64,000 nucleotides of DNA from the NCBI GenBank assembly GCA_012845835.1, contig JABAKD010000005.1, forward strand, positions 12,957,205-13,021,204. Reading direction: 5' to 3'. Position 1 is the first letter of the stretch. Every line of letters starts with the position of its first letter. The notes beneath the pieces were generated by a model. It searched no databases, was not told where the DNA came from, and was given only the letters and a program-made list of their open reading frames with translations. The translations under genes and the position numbers were made by a program. This DNA comes from Undaria pinnatifida (taxonomy: Eukaryota > Sar > Phaeophyceae > Laminariales > Alariaceae). Positions 12,001 to 22,794 of this stretch are shown in pieces.

Positions 12001-13408
12001 GCAAAACCCTGTATAAACTAAACTCCGCCGGTGCAAACACTGCTGATCCTAAACCCCGCTCATAGAAAGACCGCTACTAGTATTACTGAGCCCCGCCGAT
12101 AACAAAGCCTGCTAACGCTGTTGATGACCCTGTAATGCGACAGTCCCGCGGCGTGGAGGTTGGGAGGCGCACGCACGCTCCGTCGGTCGAGTGTCAAATG
12201 TGGAGCCAAATGCGGTGCAACCTGAGCCAAATACGGTGTAACCTAAACTAAATGCGGTGCAACCTGAGCCAAATGCGGCGAAACCTGAACTAAACATGAT
12301 GCAACCTGAGCTAATGAGCTTTAACCTAAGCTAAAAGCGGCGCAACCTAATCCAAGCGCGGTGCAACATGCAACCTAAACAAAATCCGGCGCAACCTAAG
12401 CCAGTAAGCTTCAACCTAAGCCAAACGCGGCGCAATCCGAGTCAAGAGCTGTGAAACCTGAACTAAACGCGGTGCAACCTGACCCAATGAACTTCAACCT
12501 GACACTCTCACCATGGGAAATTTACAACGGCCGCAGGCCTCGCTCACGGCGAAATATTTTCCGCCATGCGTGGCTAGAGTGAAGAACTTATCGTTGCCCT
12601 TGTACTTCCCCGATACCACCTGTTCGACGAGCGAACGGTCGATGGCGGCCGTCGGTTAATCTTTGCATTGTTGAAAAAACGAATGCACTCTAGCTTTACA
12701 TAGTTTGTACGCAACGCGTGGATGAAATTTGGCCATTGCAAAAAAGTTGCTTCTCTAGTTCCAAGTGTTCTTGCCGAAGAAAAAAAAATGCTGAGGGTCG
12801 TCGGTTAATAACCGCTGTCGCTTGGCCGCGACCTGGGTTACATTGGTCGCATAATGCGCTAATATATCCATCCTCATCGCCGTTGTCATCATGTGTATGT
12901 CTATCGCCAATAGCATCATCAGCGTCGACACCATCATGACCATCATCACCATCAACTTAACAATCATCATCATCATCATCATCATCATCGCCTTCATCAT
13001 CATCATCAGCATCAGCAGCATCAGCATCATCATCGTCGTCATCATCACCACCATCATCATCTCCACGTTCATAAATAACATCACCATCATCACCACCACC
13101 ACCGTCACCAGCAACACTGACGCAATCATCGTCACCACCACCATTATCACCAGAATCATCATTATCCCCGCTACCATCACCAGCACCCTCATAGTCACCA
13201 CCACCGGCATCAACAACATTCACACCATCATCATGATCACCGTCACTATCGCCACCATCATCCCCACCCCAGCAATAAAATGACAAAATTGACACCATCT
13301 TCACTACCACCCGCTATTGTCCCACACAACAAGCACGGAGGCGTTTCTTATTTTAGCGCAGCTCACCTTAACGGCTCCTGCCTCCATCTCCGGAGCCTTG
13401 TCAAGAAC
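8928..13408 (-). CDS. Rieske-like plastid protein (PSB33/TEF5 type), four exons, 5' end missing
   Basis: This is a spliced minus-strand model: exons 13408-13367, 12619-12512, 11476-11362 and 9067-8928 (stop). Every border is AG/GT and the phases agree (0-0, 0-0, 0-1, 1-stop), giving 135 codons. The product carries CGRCKFPM in exon 2 and GCPLCGAIFDMRTG in exon 3, the places where a Rieske protein has its two ligand boxes. The canonical Cys-x-His pairs are replaced by Cys-x-x-Cys pairs. That pattern, and the C-terminal exon after the second box, match the plant and algal PSB33/TEF5 family of thylakoid proteins that stabilise photosystem II-antenna contacts. Plastid location is inferred from the family. 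The start codon and targeting sequence should lie upstream of 13408 and were not found. Introns are 747, 1035 and 2294 bp and repeat-rich. Confidence 0.78.
9068..11361. repeat. Intron of the Rieske-like gene with dispersed repeats
   Basis: Holds one copy of the 'cgcgcttcgcg.ttggtgcacg...acccgacgtgctccg' repeat (9262-9400), a C run at 10530-10550 and one copy of the 1659-1835 arm (10608-10733). A plus-strand frame at 10021-10422 (133 codons) looks protein-like in places but matches nothing I recognise. Confidence 0.5.
11362..11476 (-). CDS. Rieske-like gene, exon with second Cys box
   Basis: 115 nt, 38 codons plus one base. Peptide starts VLLGEGKAEDVKEG, passes through an acidic linker and ends GCPLCGAIFDMRT. 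The acceptor is ...GGTTAAG and the donor is ACAG|GTGAAG. The C-P-L-C-G box followed by a Phe-Asp and an Arg-Thr-Gly turn is the second cluster-binding loop of the Rieske fold, with Cys where His normally sits. Confidence 0.85.
11500..12500. repeat. Three adjacent minisatellites inside an intron
   Basis: 11500-11660 has imperfect copies of 'acacgagaacagccg.c.aa'. 11840-12095 has about 20-bp units of the type 'aagcctgctgatagcaaaccctg'. 12200-12490 has about 21-bp units of the type 'gccaaatgcggtgcaacctga'. The last two fill most of the intron between the two Cys-box exons of the Rieske-like gene. Confidence 0.8.
12512..12619 (-). CDS. Rieske-like gene, exon with first Cys box
   Basis: 108 nt, 36 codons, phase 0 at both ends. 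Peptide VVSGKYKGNDKFF...THGGKYFAVSEACGRCKFPM. Donor ATG|GTGAGAG; acceptor GAACAG. The strand-turn-strand lead (KFFTLATHGGKYFAV) followed by a short loop with C-G-R-C is the first half of a Rieske-like fold. Confidence 0.85.
12890..13270 (+). repeat. (ATC)n-rich trinucleotide tract in an intron
   Basis: Imperfect CAT/CAC/ATC repeats over about 380 bp give long low-complexity frames on both strands (Ile/Thr-rich and Asp/Met/Val-rich). These are artefacts of the repeat. It lies in the intron between 12620 and 13366. Confidence 0.9.
13367..13408 (-). CDS. Rieske-like gene, 42-nt exon
   Basis: 14 codons, VLDKAPEMEAGAVK, between GAGTTTTCAG and AAG|GTGAGC. Phase 0 on both sides, so it joins directly to VVSGKYKG of the next exon. 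Short, so the call depends on the two good splice borders and the fit in phase. Confidence 0.6.
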
Positions 13409-14513
13409 CTGAAAACTCGCCCCCCGACACACACGAAAAACACGAGCGGGAAAACACCATCAACCAAGGCCGTCAATTTGGGGGTCTGATTCGAGATTCA
13501 GGTTCCTGCTTTTTCGATCCGAAAAAAGAATCCCTCTACTTGTGCAACCCGCTATCGCAAAATCAGACCGGATATTTTTGAACCGGGAATCTGAGAGCTC
13601 CTCGCGTGAGAAACGTGAGGGCTACTCTTGTGAGGGATTTTAGATCTCCTCATTTGACGGAGAGATCTGGTAGCTCCTCACGTTAATATACACAGGAAAC
13701 TGACACCAAACATCGGATTATCGCAAAGAAAAGTAGAAATATGATATCATCTGTTGGATCGAGAAGCTCTTCGAAACTCGTGTTTGCAAGCTGCGTGTGA
13801 CGCCTGCTACTCCTGCGTAGGGAAGTGACAAATGCGCCTCCGGGGGCCCTTCTGTTAACGACGCTCCCCGGGACACTGCGGCCTTATGCGCCCCATGAAA
13901 ACATTGAAAACATGCTGCCATGCGCAAACACAGCGACCTTAGGATACCAGAGTTGTCTACGCCATGTGCTGCCGCCGTGGTTATGTCGGCCATCGCTCCT
14001 CGAAGGCAGATAGAGGTGGCACTTTTGTCCAAAATATATTGTCTGGGTTTCGGGCCTTTTTGACCCAATATCGCCAATTTTGGTTTTGACATTTCTTTCG
14101 TTTTATAATTAAGCCATGATATTTTTCACCAGGTTTCACGGCGATTTTTATCAAAATCGGTGTTTTTTGGGTTAAGAGAGGTATAGAGGTCTTCAAGTGA
14201 GGAGCCCAAGACAAAAAAAAGGTGTACCTCTAACGTAGCGTGTGCCGTGCGGTAATCCGATCGCGCGTGTTAGCTGGGTGTGTATATAAATCGTAGCCCC
14301 CCTTGTATCCGACCGAACGGCTGACATTGTATACGCTCCCCCCTCGGCAGCTCCCCGGCCGGGTTGGTGCTCGGGCCTGCGGCTTCCCCAACACGGGCCA
14401 GGGCCCATGAGGAGGAGTGTGGCGCCGACCTTACTGGCGCACTGAACCAGCGCTTGGTGTCGAGCCGGCGGTGAAAGCCAGCCACACGGCAAAAACCAAA
14501 AAAAAGGGCTAAC
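13409..14513. other. No recognised gene; upstream part of the Rieske-like locus expected here or further left of transcription
   Basis: The missing 5' exons of the Rieske-like gene should lie at higher coordinates. I could not identify a presequence or a start with confidence. Bases 13745-13800 carry an inverted fragment of the dispersed arm repeat. Confidence 0.35.
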
Positions 14514-15812
14514 GACAGAAAGCGGTATACCGCAACCATTCCGCGCCACCGTGCGGTACAGCAGAATACAGCTAGATTTTCGGCCCCGATCCGCGACGCT
14601 AATTGGTCAACTCAGCCTCGTACCGGTTTCTGACACCAACCCCTTGCGATACATCGTACCGCGGCTTTTCAGCTCGGCTGTCACCGCTTTCTGACGTGAC
14701 CCATACCGCTTTCTGTCGGAAAATATCCCATGCGGACCGACTTTGCCCGAGGCTCTTCACGCCCCGCACCATTTCAAATTCCGACCGAATCCCAACCATG
14801 GGCACCGCGTCATGTAGACTGCATGGCTACAGGACTACATATAGAAGGCCATGTAGAAGACTACATGTAATCATATGCTCCCGACTACTTCAAGGTCCAC
14901 ATTTCAACAGTCGAAAAAGCCGTTGTTTCGTAGATGACCAGCAGTGTACGACTGCAGATCGCGCCATCACTTAAGGATACATAAATTTGCCCGAGACTCG
15001 GTTCTTCCTCTTCTTGTTTTTCAATGGGGCATATTTTGAGGTTTTAGTCTATCGGTAGTGTAATATAGGTTATTTTCCGGGCATCTCAAGTTTGCCCAAG
15101 TTATTAACTACCAAGTTGAAATGGTGGCGTCCTCTCCCTGCGTGGATTTCAACATAATGCGGTGTACGAACACGCAAGGCGGACGAGAGAGTGGTGTGTG
15201 TGTGCATCGTCGGGGTCGATGGCGCCATCGGTAGCGAGGGTTTCAACAGAATTTGGTGTACGAACGCGCAAGGCAGATGCGAGGTGGTGTATGTGTGGAT
15301 CAAGAGGGTCGTGCGCGTGTAGCGGGGCTGTCACTCCCCCTTTGTCCCTTTGTCCCACCCCTTTCTCCACCATTCATACATACATACGTGTACGTGGGGT
15401 GTGCGAGCTGTTTATGGTTGAGCACGGTTCGTGCTGTGTGCCGAAGGGGTATTGCAATGATTGCTCTGAAGGGATCCGACATATGACAGCGCGCAGTTCA
15501 ATGCATGCTACATGACGTGGCGTCCATGGTTGATATTCGGTCGGAATTTGGAAGGGTGCGGAGCGTGAAGAGCCTCGGGGCAAAGTCGGTCCGCATGGTA
15601 TATTTTCCGACAGAAAGCGGTATGGGTCACGTCAGAAAGTGGTGACGGCCGAGCTGAAAAGCCGTGGTACGATGTACCGCAAGGGGTTGGTGTCAAAATC
15701 CGGTACGAGGCTGAGTTGACCAACCAGCGTCGCGGATCGGGGTCAAAAACCTAGGTGTATTCAGCTGTACCGCACGGTGGCGTGGAATGGCTGCGGTATA
15801 CCGCTTCCTGTT
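14514..15812. mobile_element. Foldback-type element with ~304-bp inverted ends
   Basis: Bases 14514-14817 and 15509-15812 are reverse complements at roughly 85-90% identity. They start with ACAGAAAGCGGTATACCGC-like termini and end at the 'accatgg...catgta' boundary. The 690-bp middle contains two tandem copies of about 93 bp ('ttcaaca.aat..ggtgtacgaac.cgcaaggc', 15146-15238 and 15239-15323) and shows no transposase. It abuts the decayed LINE on its right. I found no clear target duplication. Confidence 0.7.
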
Positions 15813-16066
15813 GCCTTCCCAAAAAGAACTTGCGGGTTTGTTTAACGCTGTATTCTTGCCCGCGGAAGCTGCAGTGTCGTGTCACCTCTGCGGAAAGCGT
15901 GGGGCTCGAAGGTAACGGGAGAAGAGAGGCTCGAACTCACGTGAGTAACCACCAAAGCCGGGAAGGAAATGGACGCGTCGAGTCGGGACTGCTGCCCCCT
16001 TCACGTTAACATTTTGGCAAGAAGCGGGCTGAGCGAAGGAAGACGGAGAGAGGGAAACACTCTGTT

Positions 16067-17275
16067 TTGGAAAAACGAAGGGTGGAAGAAAGGAAATACG
16101 AGACTCGGAAGAAGAGGAAACGTATGAGGGATCGAAGGGCGGCTCGGAAACCAGGCGCAAATGCGAGGGCTAGGTCCAGAGCGGGGGAAGTCGTCGTGGG
16201 TACGTTCAACGTCAGCACACTCGTTGCTAACAGCACCGGAGGTAGAGGCCACGCCGAGGTGATCCCGAAGATTTGCGAGGATGTAGGCTGTGGCGCCATA
16301 GGACTGCCAGAGGTGAGGCGTCATGGACGACGTGTTTTTATGAAAGCGGGATGTGTTGTGTTTTGCTCGGGAGCAGACGGAGGCAAGCACGAGAAGAAGA
16401 GAAACTACGGGCTAGGGCTGGCTGTTAGAGAGTCTATCGTGGAAGGGATCGAAAAGGATGACTTCGCGGTCGAGTGCATCAGTGCTAGGTTGACGAAGGT
16501 TCGCATCCAACTCAAAGGGAAATCTAACGGTGTGTCTTTTGTTGTAGGCTATACTCCCACCCTCGACAAGAGCAGCAGCGATGAATATCATTTTTGGAAT
16601 TCAATTGACGAGGTGGTCAAGGGGGTACCCAGCAGGGTTCACCTCCTTGTCCTGATGGACGCGAACGCTCGTACCGGCATGCGAGGGATCAGGTGGGCCG
16701 ATCGTAAGGTGCTGGGTGCATACGGGCGTGATGACATGAAGGATAACGGACAAAACTGTTGCTCCACGCCACAGACAACAAACTCGCCCTCCTCAACACA
16801 TACCATGCCACACCCGCTCGTGGTACATCGTACACATTTCAAAGCCCAAACCGAGGGAAGGCCCGGTACAGACTCAAGTACATCCTGACACGGCAAGATG
16901 ATAGACGACTGGTACGAAACACCACTGAGCGGACCCCACCCAAGGAGAACGCCGAGCCGGACCACGATATCGTCTTTAGAAATAGCTGCCTCTTGAGCCG
17001 TGTTGAACCGAATCGACGAAAGCGAGCCAGCAAGAACCGGCGGGCAATTGATCTACCACGGTTGATGGCGGGCCCGGATCTCCGATCGGACCTCATAAAA
17101 GCGATAGCCACCACGCTCATCTCCCCGCTACACGGTACTAATACCTGTAGCGTTGATGACATGACTACAGTATTCACCCAGACCCTACTGTCGATTGCAG
17201 CCGACGTAGCGCCCCCTATCCGGCGCAAGCAAGTACCGAGGGGTTGGCGTGCGACCGAGGAAACGCAAGCGTAGT
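16067..17275 (+). pseudogene. LINE endonuclease domain (AP-endonuclease-like), frameshifted
   Basis: The frame from 16067 has GTFNVSTL and GLPEVRRHG (the N and catalytic E motifs), VVGYTPT, and LLVLMDANARTG (the D-x-N motif). It shifts near 16750 into a second frame (from 16759) with LLNTYHATP, YTFQSPN and KYILTRQ. The usual catalytic Asp of the IDYIL-type motif appears as Lys, and a stop follows at 17274. These marks, plus the frameshift, indicate an inactive endonuclease. A basic, coiled-coil-like leader (KRRVEERKYETRKKRKRMR) precedes the domain. Confidence 0.8.
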
Positions 17276-17350
17276 TGAACACGCGATGGCAGCCTAGGGA
17301 AGGCGAGAGGAAACGGATTCGTTCTGCTACAAACGATCGTAGTTTAGAAG

Positions 17351-18715
17351 ATGAGTATTCGTAGCAATCAGCTTAAACGTACGTGGGCGGAAGCCGTACG
17401 GAGGTTCTTCGAAGGATACCTCAGCCACCTCGAAGGGCGTATCCGAGAAGGTGATCAGTTTGACATCTACAAAAAGCTCAAGGGGGTGGATGTGGGAGGG
17501 AACGGGACGTTTATCCCGCAGAACATAAATAACGAGGAAGGTCGATTGTTGCGGGACAATGCCCCCATCCGAGAGCGTTGGTGAGGTGGCTTCATATAAT
17601 GCTTAACACCAAGTCGCCGACCCTCGATCCAACCATTGCGGGCGAGCTTATAAGGTGGCCCCCGTGCAGGCCACTGGACGGTGTCCCGCCTAGGTACGAA
17701 GTAGAACAAGCAATCCGTACCTTGGCGAACCGCAAGGCAGTCGGTCCCGATGGCCTCCCGGTCGAACTCATGTCTGGGCCGACGAAGGAGAACCGGACAC
17801 GTTCGGAAAGTTTCACGAGATCATTGTCGCCGTGTGGAGAGGAGGTGGAGTGCCACCACGATGGAATTATGCAACGATCAAGGTGGTGCACAAGAAGAAA
17901 TATCGGACGGCATGTGGCAAGCATCGTGGCATTTCTCTCGTGGCTCACGCCGGCAACGTTCTCCTCGACATCATTGCGGGTCGCCTTAGTGACTACTGCG
18001 AACGCGAGAACATTTTGCCGGAGGAACAATGTCGGTTTAGACCCCAGCGCTCGACGGTTGGCATGATGCTCCGTGGTATGGTCGTAGTACAAGGGGCGCG
18101 GAAGAAGGACAGCCCCTTGTACTTGCGCTTTATCGACCTTACCAAATCATATGACTCCGTCAACCGATCCCTTTTGTGGGTTGTCCTTTGCTCGTACAGA
18201 CGTGCCACCGAGAATGCTCGCGGTCATCCGCGAATCCCAAGATGGCATTAAAGCATGCGTGCGGTTGGATGATGAAGAGTGCTCGGATAAGTTCGACGTG
18301 GGGCAAGGTCTTCGGCGAGGGTGTGTGATCGCCCCACTGCTGTTCAACATGTTTTTCACGGCGGTACTGCGCTCGCTGATGAGGCCGCCATATAAATCAT
18401 GTTACAGCTACAAAAAAAGGACAAAGGGAAGAAGAAGAGCAACCAACGAGCGGGCAAAGTCGACGGGCGGGGTGGAAAGGAGGAGGAGGAGGGGGAGGAG
18501 GAGGCGCAGAGATTGCGGAGTATGCTGTACGCTGACGACGCTGGCATCTTATCGCAATCACACGGAGGGCTGGAGAGGATGACGGTGATAGTGACTGCGT
18601 GCTCGGCGTTCGAGCTTACGGTCTCTGAGGCCAAGGGGAACATAACGTGCCGGCAGGCAAAATATGGGGGGAAGGTGTCCTTCACATAACTGCAGCCGGC
18701 CAGGTGTACAAACAA
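17351..18715 (+). pseudogene. LINE reverse transcriptase, broken by several frameshifts
   Basis: Spread over frames starting at 17351, 17578, 17832, 18151 and 18399. Recognisable motifs in order: [52 protein letters not shown] (first catalytic Asp), [19 protein letters not shown] and [11 protein letters not shown] (YADD box). The order and wording match non-LTR retrotransposon RTs. At least four frame changes separate the motifs, so no functional protein can be made. Confidence 0.88.
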
Positions 18716-18733
18716 ACGATCGACTTTGTGTTT

Positions 18734-19160
18734 TGCGCGAAAAAATCAACAAACATGCCTTGCAGTACCTCCAACCGGTTCGTGCAAAATGCGGCGCAAT
18801 TTTTTTCTCGCCTCCGCTTGGAAAAGGCCTTACTAATATTGAATAATATGAAGACCTGTCACTGGTTGATACGAATTTTGCTCCTAGAGACAGCCCGAGG
18901 CCATTAAAAACAAAGCTGGCCATGTCACCCTCTTCCATTGGCCATGGGGTCAGCATGACACCGAATATTCACCCTTTGACTGGGTATTTGCGAGCGGCAT
19001 TCGCAGGGGAGAGAATTTTGTTTTTTGGTCCGTGGAAGATCAATGCTACGTTAGGGGGATCCCCTTTGGGGCGTCTTTTTGCATTTTGCCCGGAGTCACT
19101 CGCGCGGGTGACCCCGCTGTTCCTTCGCGGCCATAAGCTTTCGTTCTGCTTAAATTTGAC
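18734..19160. other. No gene; dispersed repeat segment
   Basis: Bases 19088-19145 ('cggagtcactcgcgcgggtga..ccgctgttccttcgcggccataagctttcgt') recur at about 54765-54825. The continuing sequence 19395-19500 recurs at 54845-54970. The MITE at 19161-19372 interrupts this repeat. Confidence 0.6.
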
Positions 19161-19372
19161 CAGGGCTTTCCACGGGTCTGGTTAGTTCTCGCGGGCCGGG
19201 TCGGGTCAGGGTGATCCGGCCCGAACTGACCCAACCCGTGAGACTTTCAAAGCCTCCTGGCCCGAACCGAACCGTCCCGTGAGACCTCCCGACCCAACCC
19301 GACTCGACCCGCGAGAGTCTAAAAACCTAATGACCCGGCCCGCGGGTCGGCTCATGACCCGTGAAAGCCCTG
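19161..19372. mobile_element. hAT-type MITE made of GACCCG/GGCCCG repeats
   Basis: Ends are CAGGGCTTTC(C)ACGGGTC and, inverted, GACCCGTGAAAGCCCTG. The flanking octamers are aatttgac (left) and aactttac (right), matching at 6 of 8 positions, as expected for an aged 8-bp hAT duplication. The interior is almost entirely imperfect 'cccgacccgac' and its complement, and can fold on itself. A related copy of the surrounding repeat without this insert is at 54760-54970. Confidence 0.72.
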
Positions 19373-20090
19373 AACTTTACGATGTGAAACCGCAATGCAA
19401 TAATTAGCTACGCTGCGCCAAGTACATCGCTTAACGTTTGTTCTTCAGTGAGGTACAGAGCCCATCGTGCGACTGGTTCAAGATCCCCTGGTAAAAAAGG
19501 GTGCACCCCCCCTATTTTGACCCAAATAAACGGCAGGCTATTCGGATCGACCAGCCAAAAAAGATTAAAAATTCTGAAAGAGTAAAACTACCGCGATACC
19601 CCTAACTACTTGGTTTTAGTGGAGGTTCACAGAGAACTTGTATGTGATTTATCTCCGAGCTGGAGATGATTTCAATACTGACATCATACAGACACCTCAC
19701 ACAGGCACAAACATGCCGTTGGGACGGCGTCGTTTTTTAGCAAATGAGTACAAATTCACGTTTTTATAGACGGAAAGGTGCGGAAAAACATGTTTTCCCT
19801 GTGGTTTCTGCCCCTTGCTCTTGTGACGTGCTTCAGTAGTGCCAAACTTAATGCCATGCCCTGCATTGGGATGTGCAGTATGCAGCAAAACAAACCCCGT
19901 TCGAATCGACGTAGTATCCATAGAGAAAAAGCGAACGGAAAATCGGCCCTTCAGTCACTTTTGGCGGGACCACGACAATCGATTTCGTGATGGGCAATTC
20001 GAAAAAAACAGAAAGAACCTTGAGAAAGGGCAAACGAAAAAAAAATGTCCAGGTGAACTTGGAGGCATATCTGCAGCGCACGGTGTAGAC
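19373..20090. other. No recognised gene; small signal-peptide-like frame
   Basis: A plus-strand frame at 19778-19990 (70 codons) includes MFSLWFLPLALVTCFSSA, which looks like a secretory signal, followed by a Cys- and Met-rich stretch. There is no splice or homology support, so I do not call it a gene. Confidence 0.3.
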
Positions 20091-20830
20091 ACGCGGCTCC
20101 CTGCTGCTGCTGCTCCTTCCGCGCTCAGGATGGGCAGAAGAAGAAATATGATGATAACGAACACAAGTTCCACGATACCAGCAGCAGCAGGCTTTGGAGC
20201 AGGGCTGGTTCATTGATACCTGGCACGAATCTGGACAGGATTGTAACGATCGTTTGGTTTTTGATATTTACGTATAAACGTTGTTTACATTTCCGGTAAA
20301 TATGATTTCTCGATACAAATGGTAGGTGATTTTATCTTCTGCCGCTCTGTAACTTCGCACGACAATCGTGTCGACCCGCACTTTGCTGCTGCTCCTGCTG
20401 GGGCGGAGCCATACTGATACCGAACACGACAAAATTCGTGACTCGTCGGTGGCATTTGCAGCAGCAGCAACAGGAGGCAGGGGCAGCATGGTTTGTAGAA
20501 GCGTTGGTTCATTGATACCTGGTATGATGCGAGTATGATACGAGTTCAAGTATTAATTGTGCATGTTTTGTCTGGTTTCTCGATACTAGGTAGGTGATTT
20601 CGTGTTTTTCCTCGACGCTATTTTGCACCATAAGAGTGTGTTGACCCGCGCGTTGCTGCTGCTGCGGTTGCTGCTGCTGCTGCACGGGCGGAAACACACA
20701 GATAACGAACAAGCTTCGCGCTTCGGCGGCCGCAGTTGCCGCAGCAGCAGCAGGCAGTGTAAGTAGGACTTGTAGCAGGGCTCGTTGACACCTGATATGA
20801 TACGAGTATGATACGAGTATGACACACGTG
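20090..20830. repeat. Three tandem ~270-bp units rich in GCTGCT/GCAGCA
   Basis: Each unit has a GCTGCTGCT run, a 'acgaacac/aagc..cg' middle, a GCAGCAGCA run and 'gttcattgatacctgg.a.gatacgagtatg'. Units sit near 20090-20230, 20310-20545 and 20578-20825. The paired GCT and GCA runs can form hairpins inside each unit. Confidence 0.75.
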
Positions 20831-21890
20831 TCTACACAGACCCAAGAAACGCCACCAAGTGGTCCTCCTCCCACTCATGCCAACTACCTACACCGAGAGG
20901 ACCCATGAAACAAGGAGTTGTCAACCCCGCAGTCACGGAGAGATGCAGAATGTGCAACACGCGGCCGAGGCGATGGCTGTGGATGGGAACGTTTTGTACC
21001 GCAGCAGCAGGATGAGCAGCATCAGCCGAGTCAGCAGAAGCAGCAGCCGCACCAAGATCAGCAAATCGACCTCCAACCAGAGGCCCGGTAGGGGCTGCAC
21101 TTGCGGGCTGTCAGCCATCGAGGCCGAGGGTCCACCAGTGAATCCCCCTCGCGCTCACGCGCTCATTTTTTCGCTGCTGCTCAAGCACTCGTCATGGTGT
21201 TCCAGGCGAGAACGATACCAGATTCACGTACTTCGCGTGCGCTGCTGCGCCCTTTTTCAGCGAGACGCTGCAGCTTATATTATTATCATATTATATGTGA
21301 GACCACACATGAATAGTTCTTTTTTGTGACGTGTCCATTGTTTCCCCAGCGCTGAATGGTAAAAAATTTCAACATTCATTTTCTTCAGCTAACGACCGCA
21401 GACTTTTTTTGGGACTTTTTTACGTCTAAAAATATTTCAGTCCCTAGCCTAACTGTGGCGTTGGTCTGAGCCAGCCTGTTAGGCGCCGCCAGTCATAACC
21501 GATTCGCCAGTCATGACCGATTTGGCCAGAAAGTGCTACAGCAGTTGTGATCCCTCTCTAGTGTCGGCATGTGCCGACCGGAAACACCGGCACCATATCG
21601 GCAACTCGCACTACTCTGCATACTGACTCTGCTCGTTGTTCTCATGTATGCCAAGCGATTTCACAGGCACTGCAGGGAGCAACCGGCACTACTCGACAGG
21701 CACTATAGAGGAACCACGACTGTTTCCCTACCGCAGCACACGTCAAAAGTCGACCAAGGCACCGCGTACCTGCAGCCACTTAGCGTCCGACGAAGACTTC
21801 GTAGGTTTGGAGGGGGCGTTCGCTGTTGCCGCTTTTTTTTTGCGGGCCTCGATGATTCGACGGGCTCTCCGGTTCTTTCCCGCCATCATG
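20831..21890. other. No recognised gene
   Basis: A Ser-rich plus frame (20859-21329) and frames at 21569-21910 and 21636-22067 show no domain that I recognise. The latter runs into the tandem repeats that follow. Confidence 0.35.
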
Positions 21891-21893
21891 GAA

Positions 21894-22740
21894 GTCTGGG
21901 ACGGCCTTGACCTCGCCCGGTGGCGTGTGTCGGGAAGTAATAACCCCCCCTGGCTTCGTGCGTCGCATCGCCTACGCAGGGGGCAGACGAGGGTTGCGGC
22001 TCTTTCAGACCAATGCGCGAGAAAACGAAAGCGCTGCGTTATTCCCCCAACATCCGCACCCTCGTAAGGGGCGAAAAAACACTAGGAATTAGAATAGGAC
22101 CGTTTCAGGTGTTGGAATAGGATTGAGCACCCCCCGTTCGTTTCAAGGGCGTTGTATAGTAGTCTGGGGCTGTCTCGATCCGACCCGATGGCCCGTGTCG
22201 GATAAAAAACGCCCTCGGCTTCGCGCATCACACCGCCTACATATGTTGTAAAAGACCGGGGGTTGCTGCTCCTTAGGAACATTTATATGGAAGAATCGGT
22301 TAATTGCCTATAAAGGCATAGGAGTAGTAACATGCAATTGTTCAAAGATGCATTAAAAAAGACAGCTCGAGTGTAATGAGCCAATTTAATTTGGGGGATT
22401 TTAGGGCAGTCTGGGATTGTCTCGACATCCAGTGGCGAGCGTCGCATCGCTTACGTTTGTTTCGGGCAGGCGAAGGTCGAGGCACGAAAATAAAAAACAG
22501 CGCAGCGCAGGTCGGATTCAACCGACTTCATTTTGAGTGTTGCATGAAAAAAGACAGCTCGGCCTTGATCTATCCCCTTTTTTGGTTTTGGGTGATGCCA
22601 TGGTAGTCTAGGGGTATCTCGACGCCCCCGGGTGGTGGCGTGTGTCGGGAAAGAGTAAGCCCCCCTCGCTTCATGCGTCGAATCGCCCATGTATATGTTT
22701 AGGCCAGACGAAGGTCGGTGCCGATTAGGATGTAACGTAA
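21894..22740 (+). repeat. Four imperfect tandem units of 195-266 bp
   Basis: Units starting near 21894, 22160, 22409 and 22603 share 'tctggg.ctgtctcgac..c....tggcg.gtgtcgg', 'gcatcgc.tac' and 'gcagacgaaggtcg'. They lead directly into the 60-80-bp satellite array. Confidence 0.7.
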
Positions 22741-22794
22741 CAAAAGAAGAAGGCGTGGCTTTTTTCGTCGTCACTGCACCTAGTTTTTGGTGAC

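Larger units (their letters stand above)
15890..18733 (+). mobile_element. Decayed non-LTR retrotransposon (LINE), 3'-truncated
   Basis: Encodes, in order and with several frameshifts, an AP-endonuclease-like domain (16067-17275) and a reverse transcriptase (17578-18715). It is collinear with the second LINE at 31433-36050. Homology stops at 18733, in the segment that reads GQVYKQ in both, so the C-terminal region is lost. The start is uncertain because the 5' untranslated part runs into the adjoining foldback element. Confidence 0.85.

Noticed and set aside
12755-13310. Met/Val-rich and Asp/Gly-rich proteins
   Set aside because: Products of the (ATC)n tract in an intron.
19778-19990. Secreted small protein
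   Set aside because: Signal-like N-terminus but no supporting context; 70-codon frames of this kind are expected by chance.
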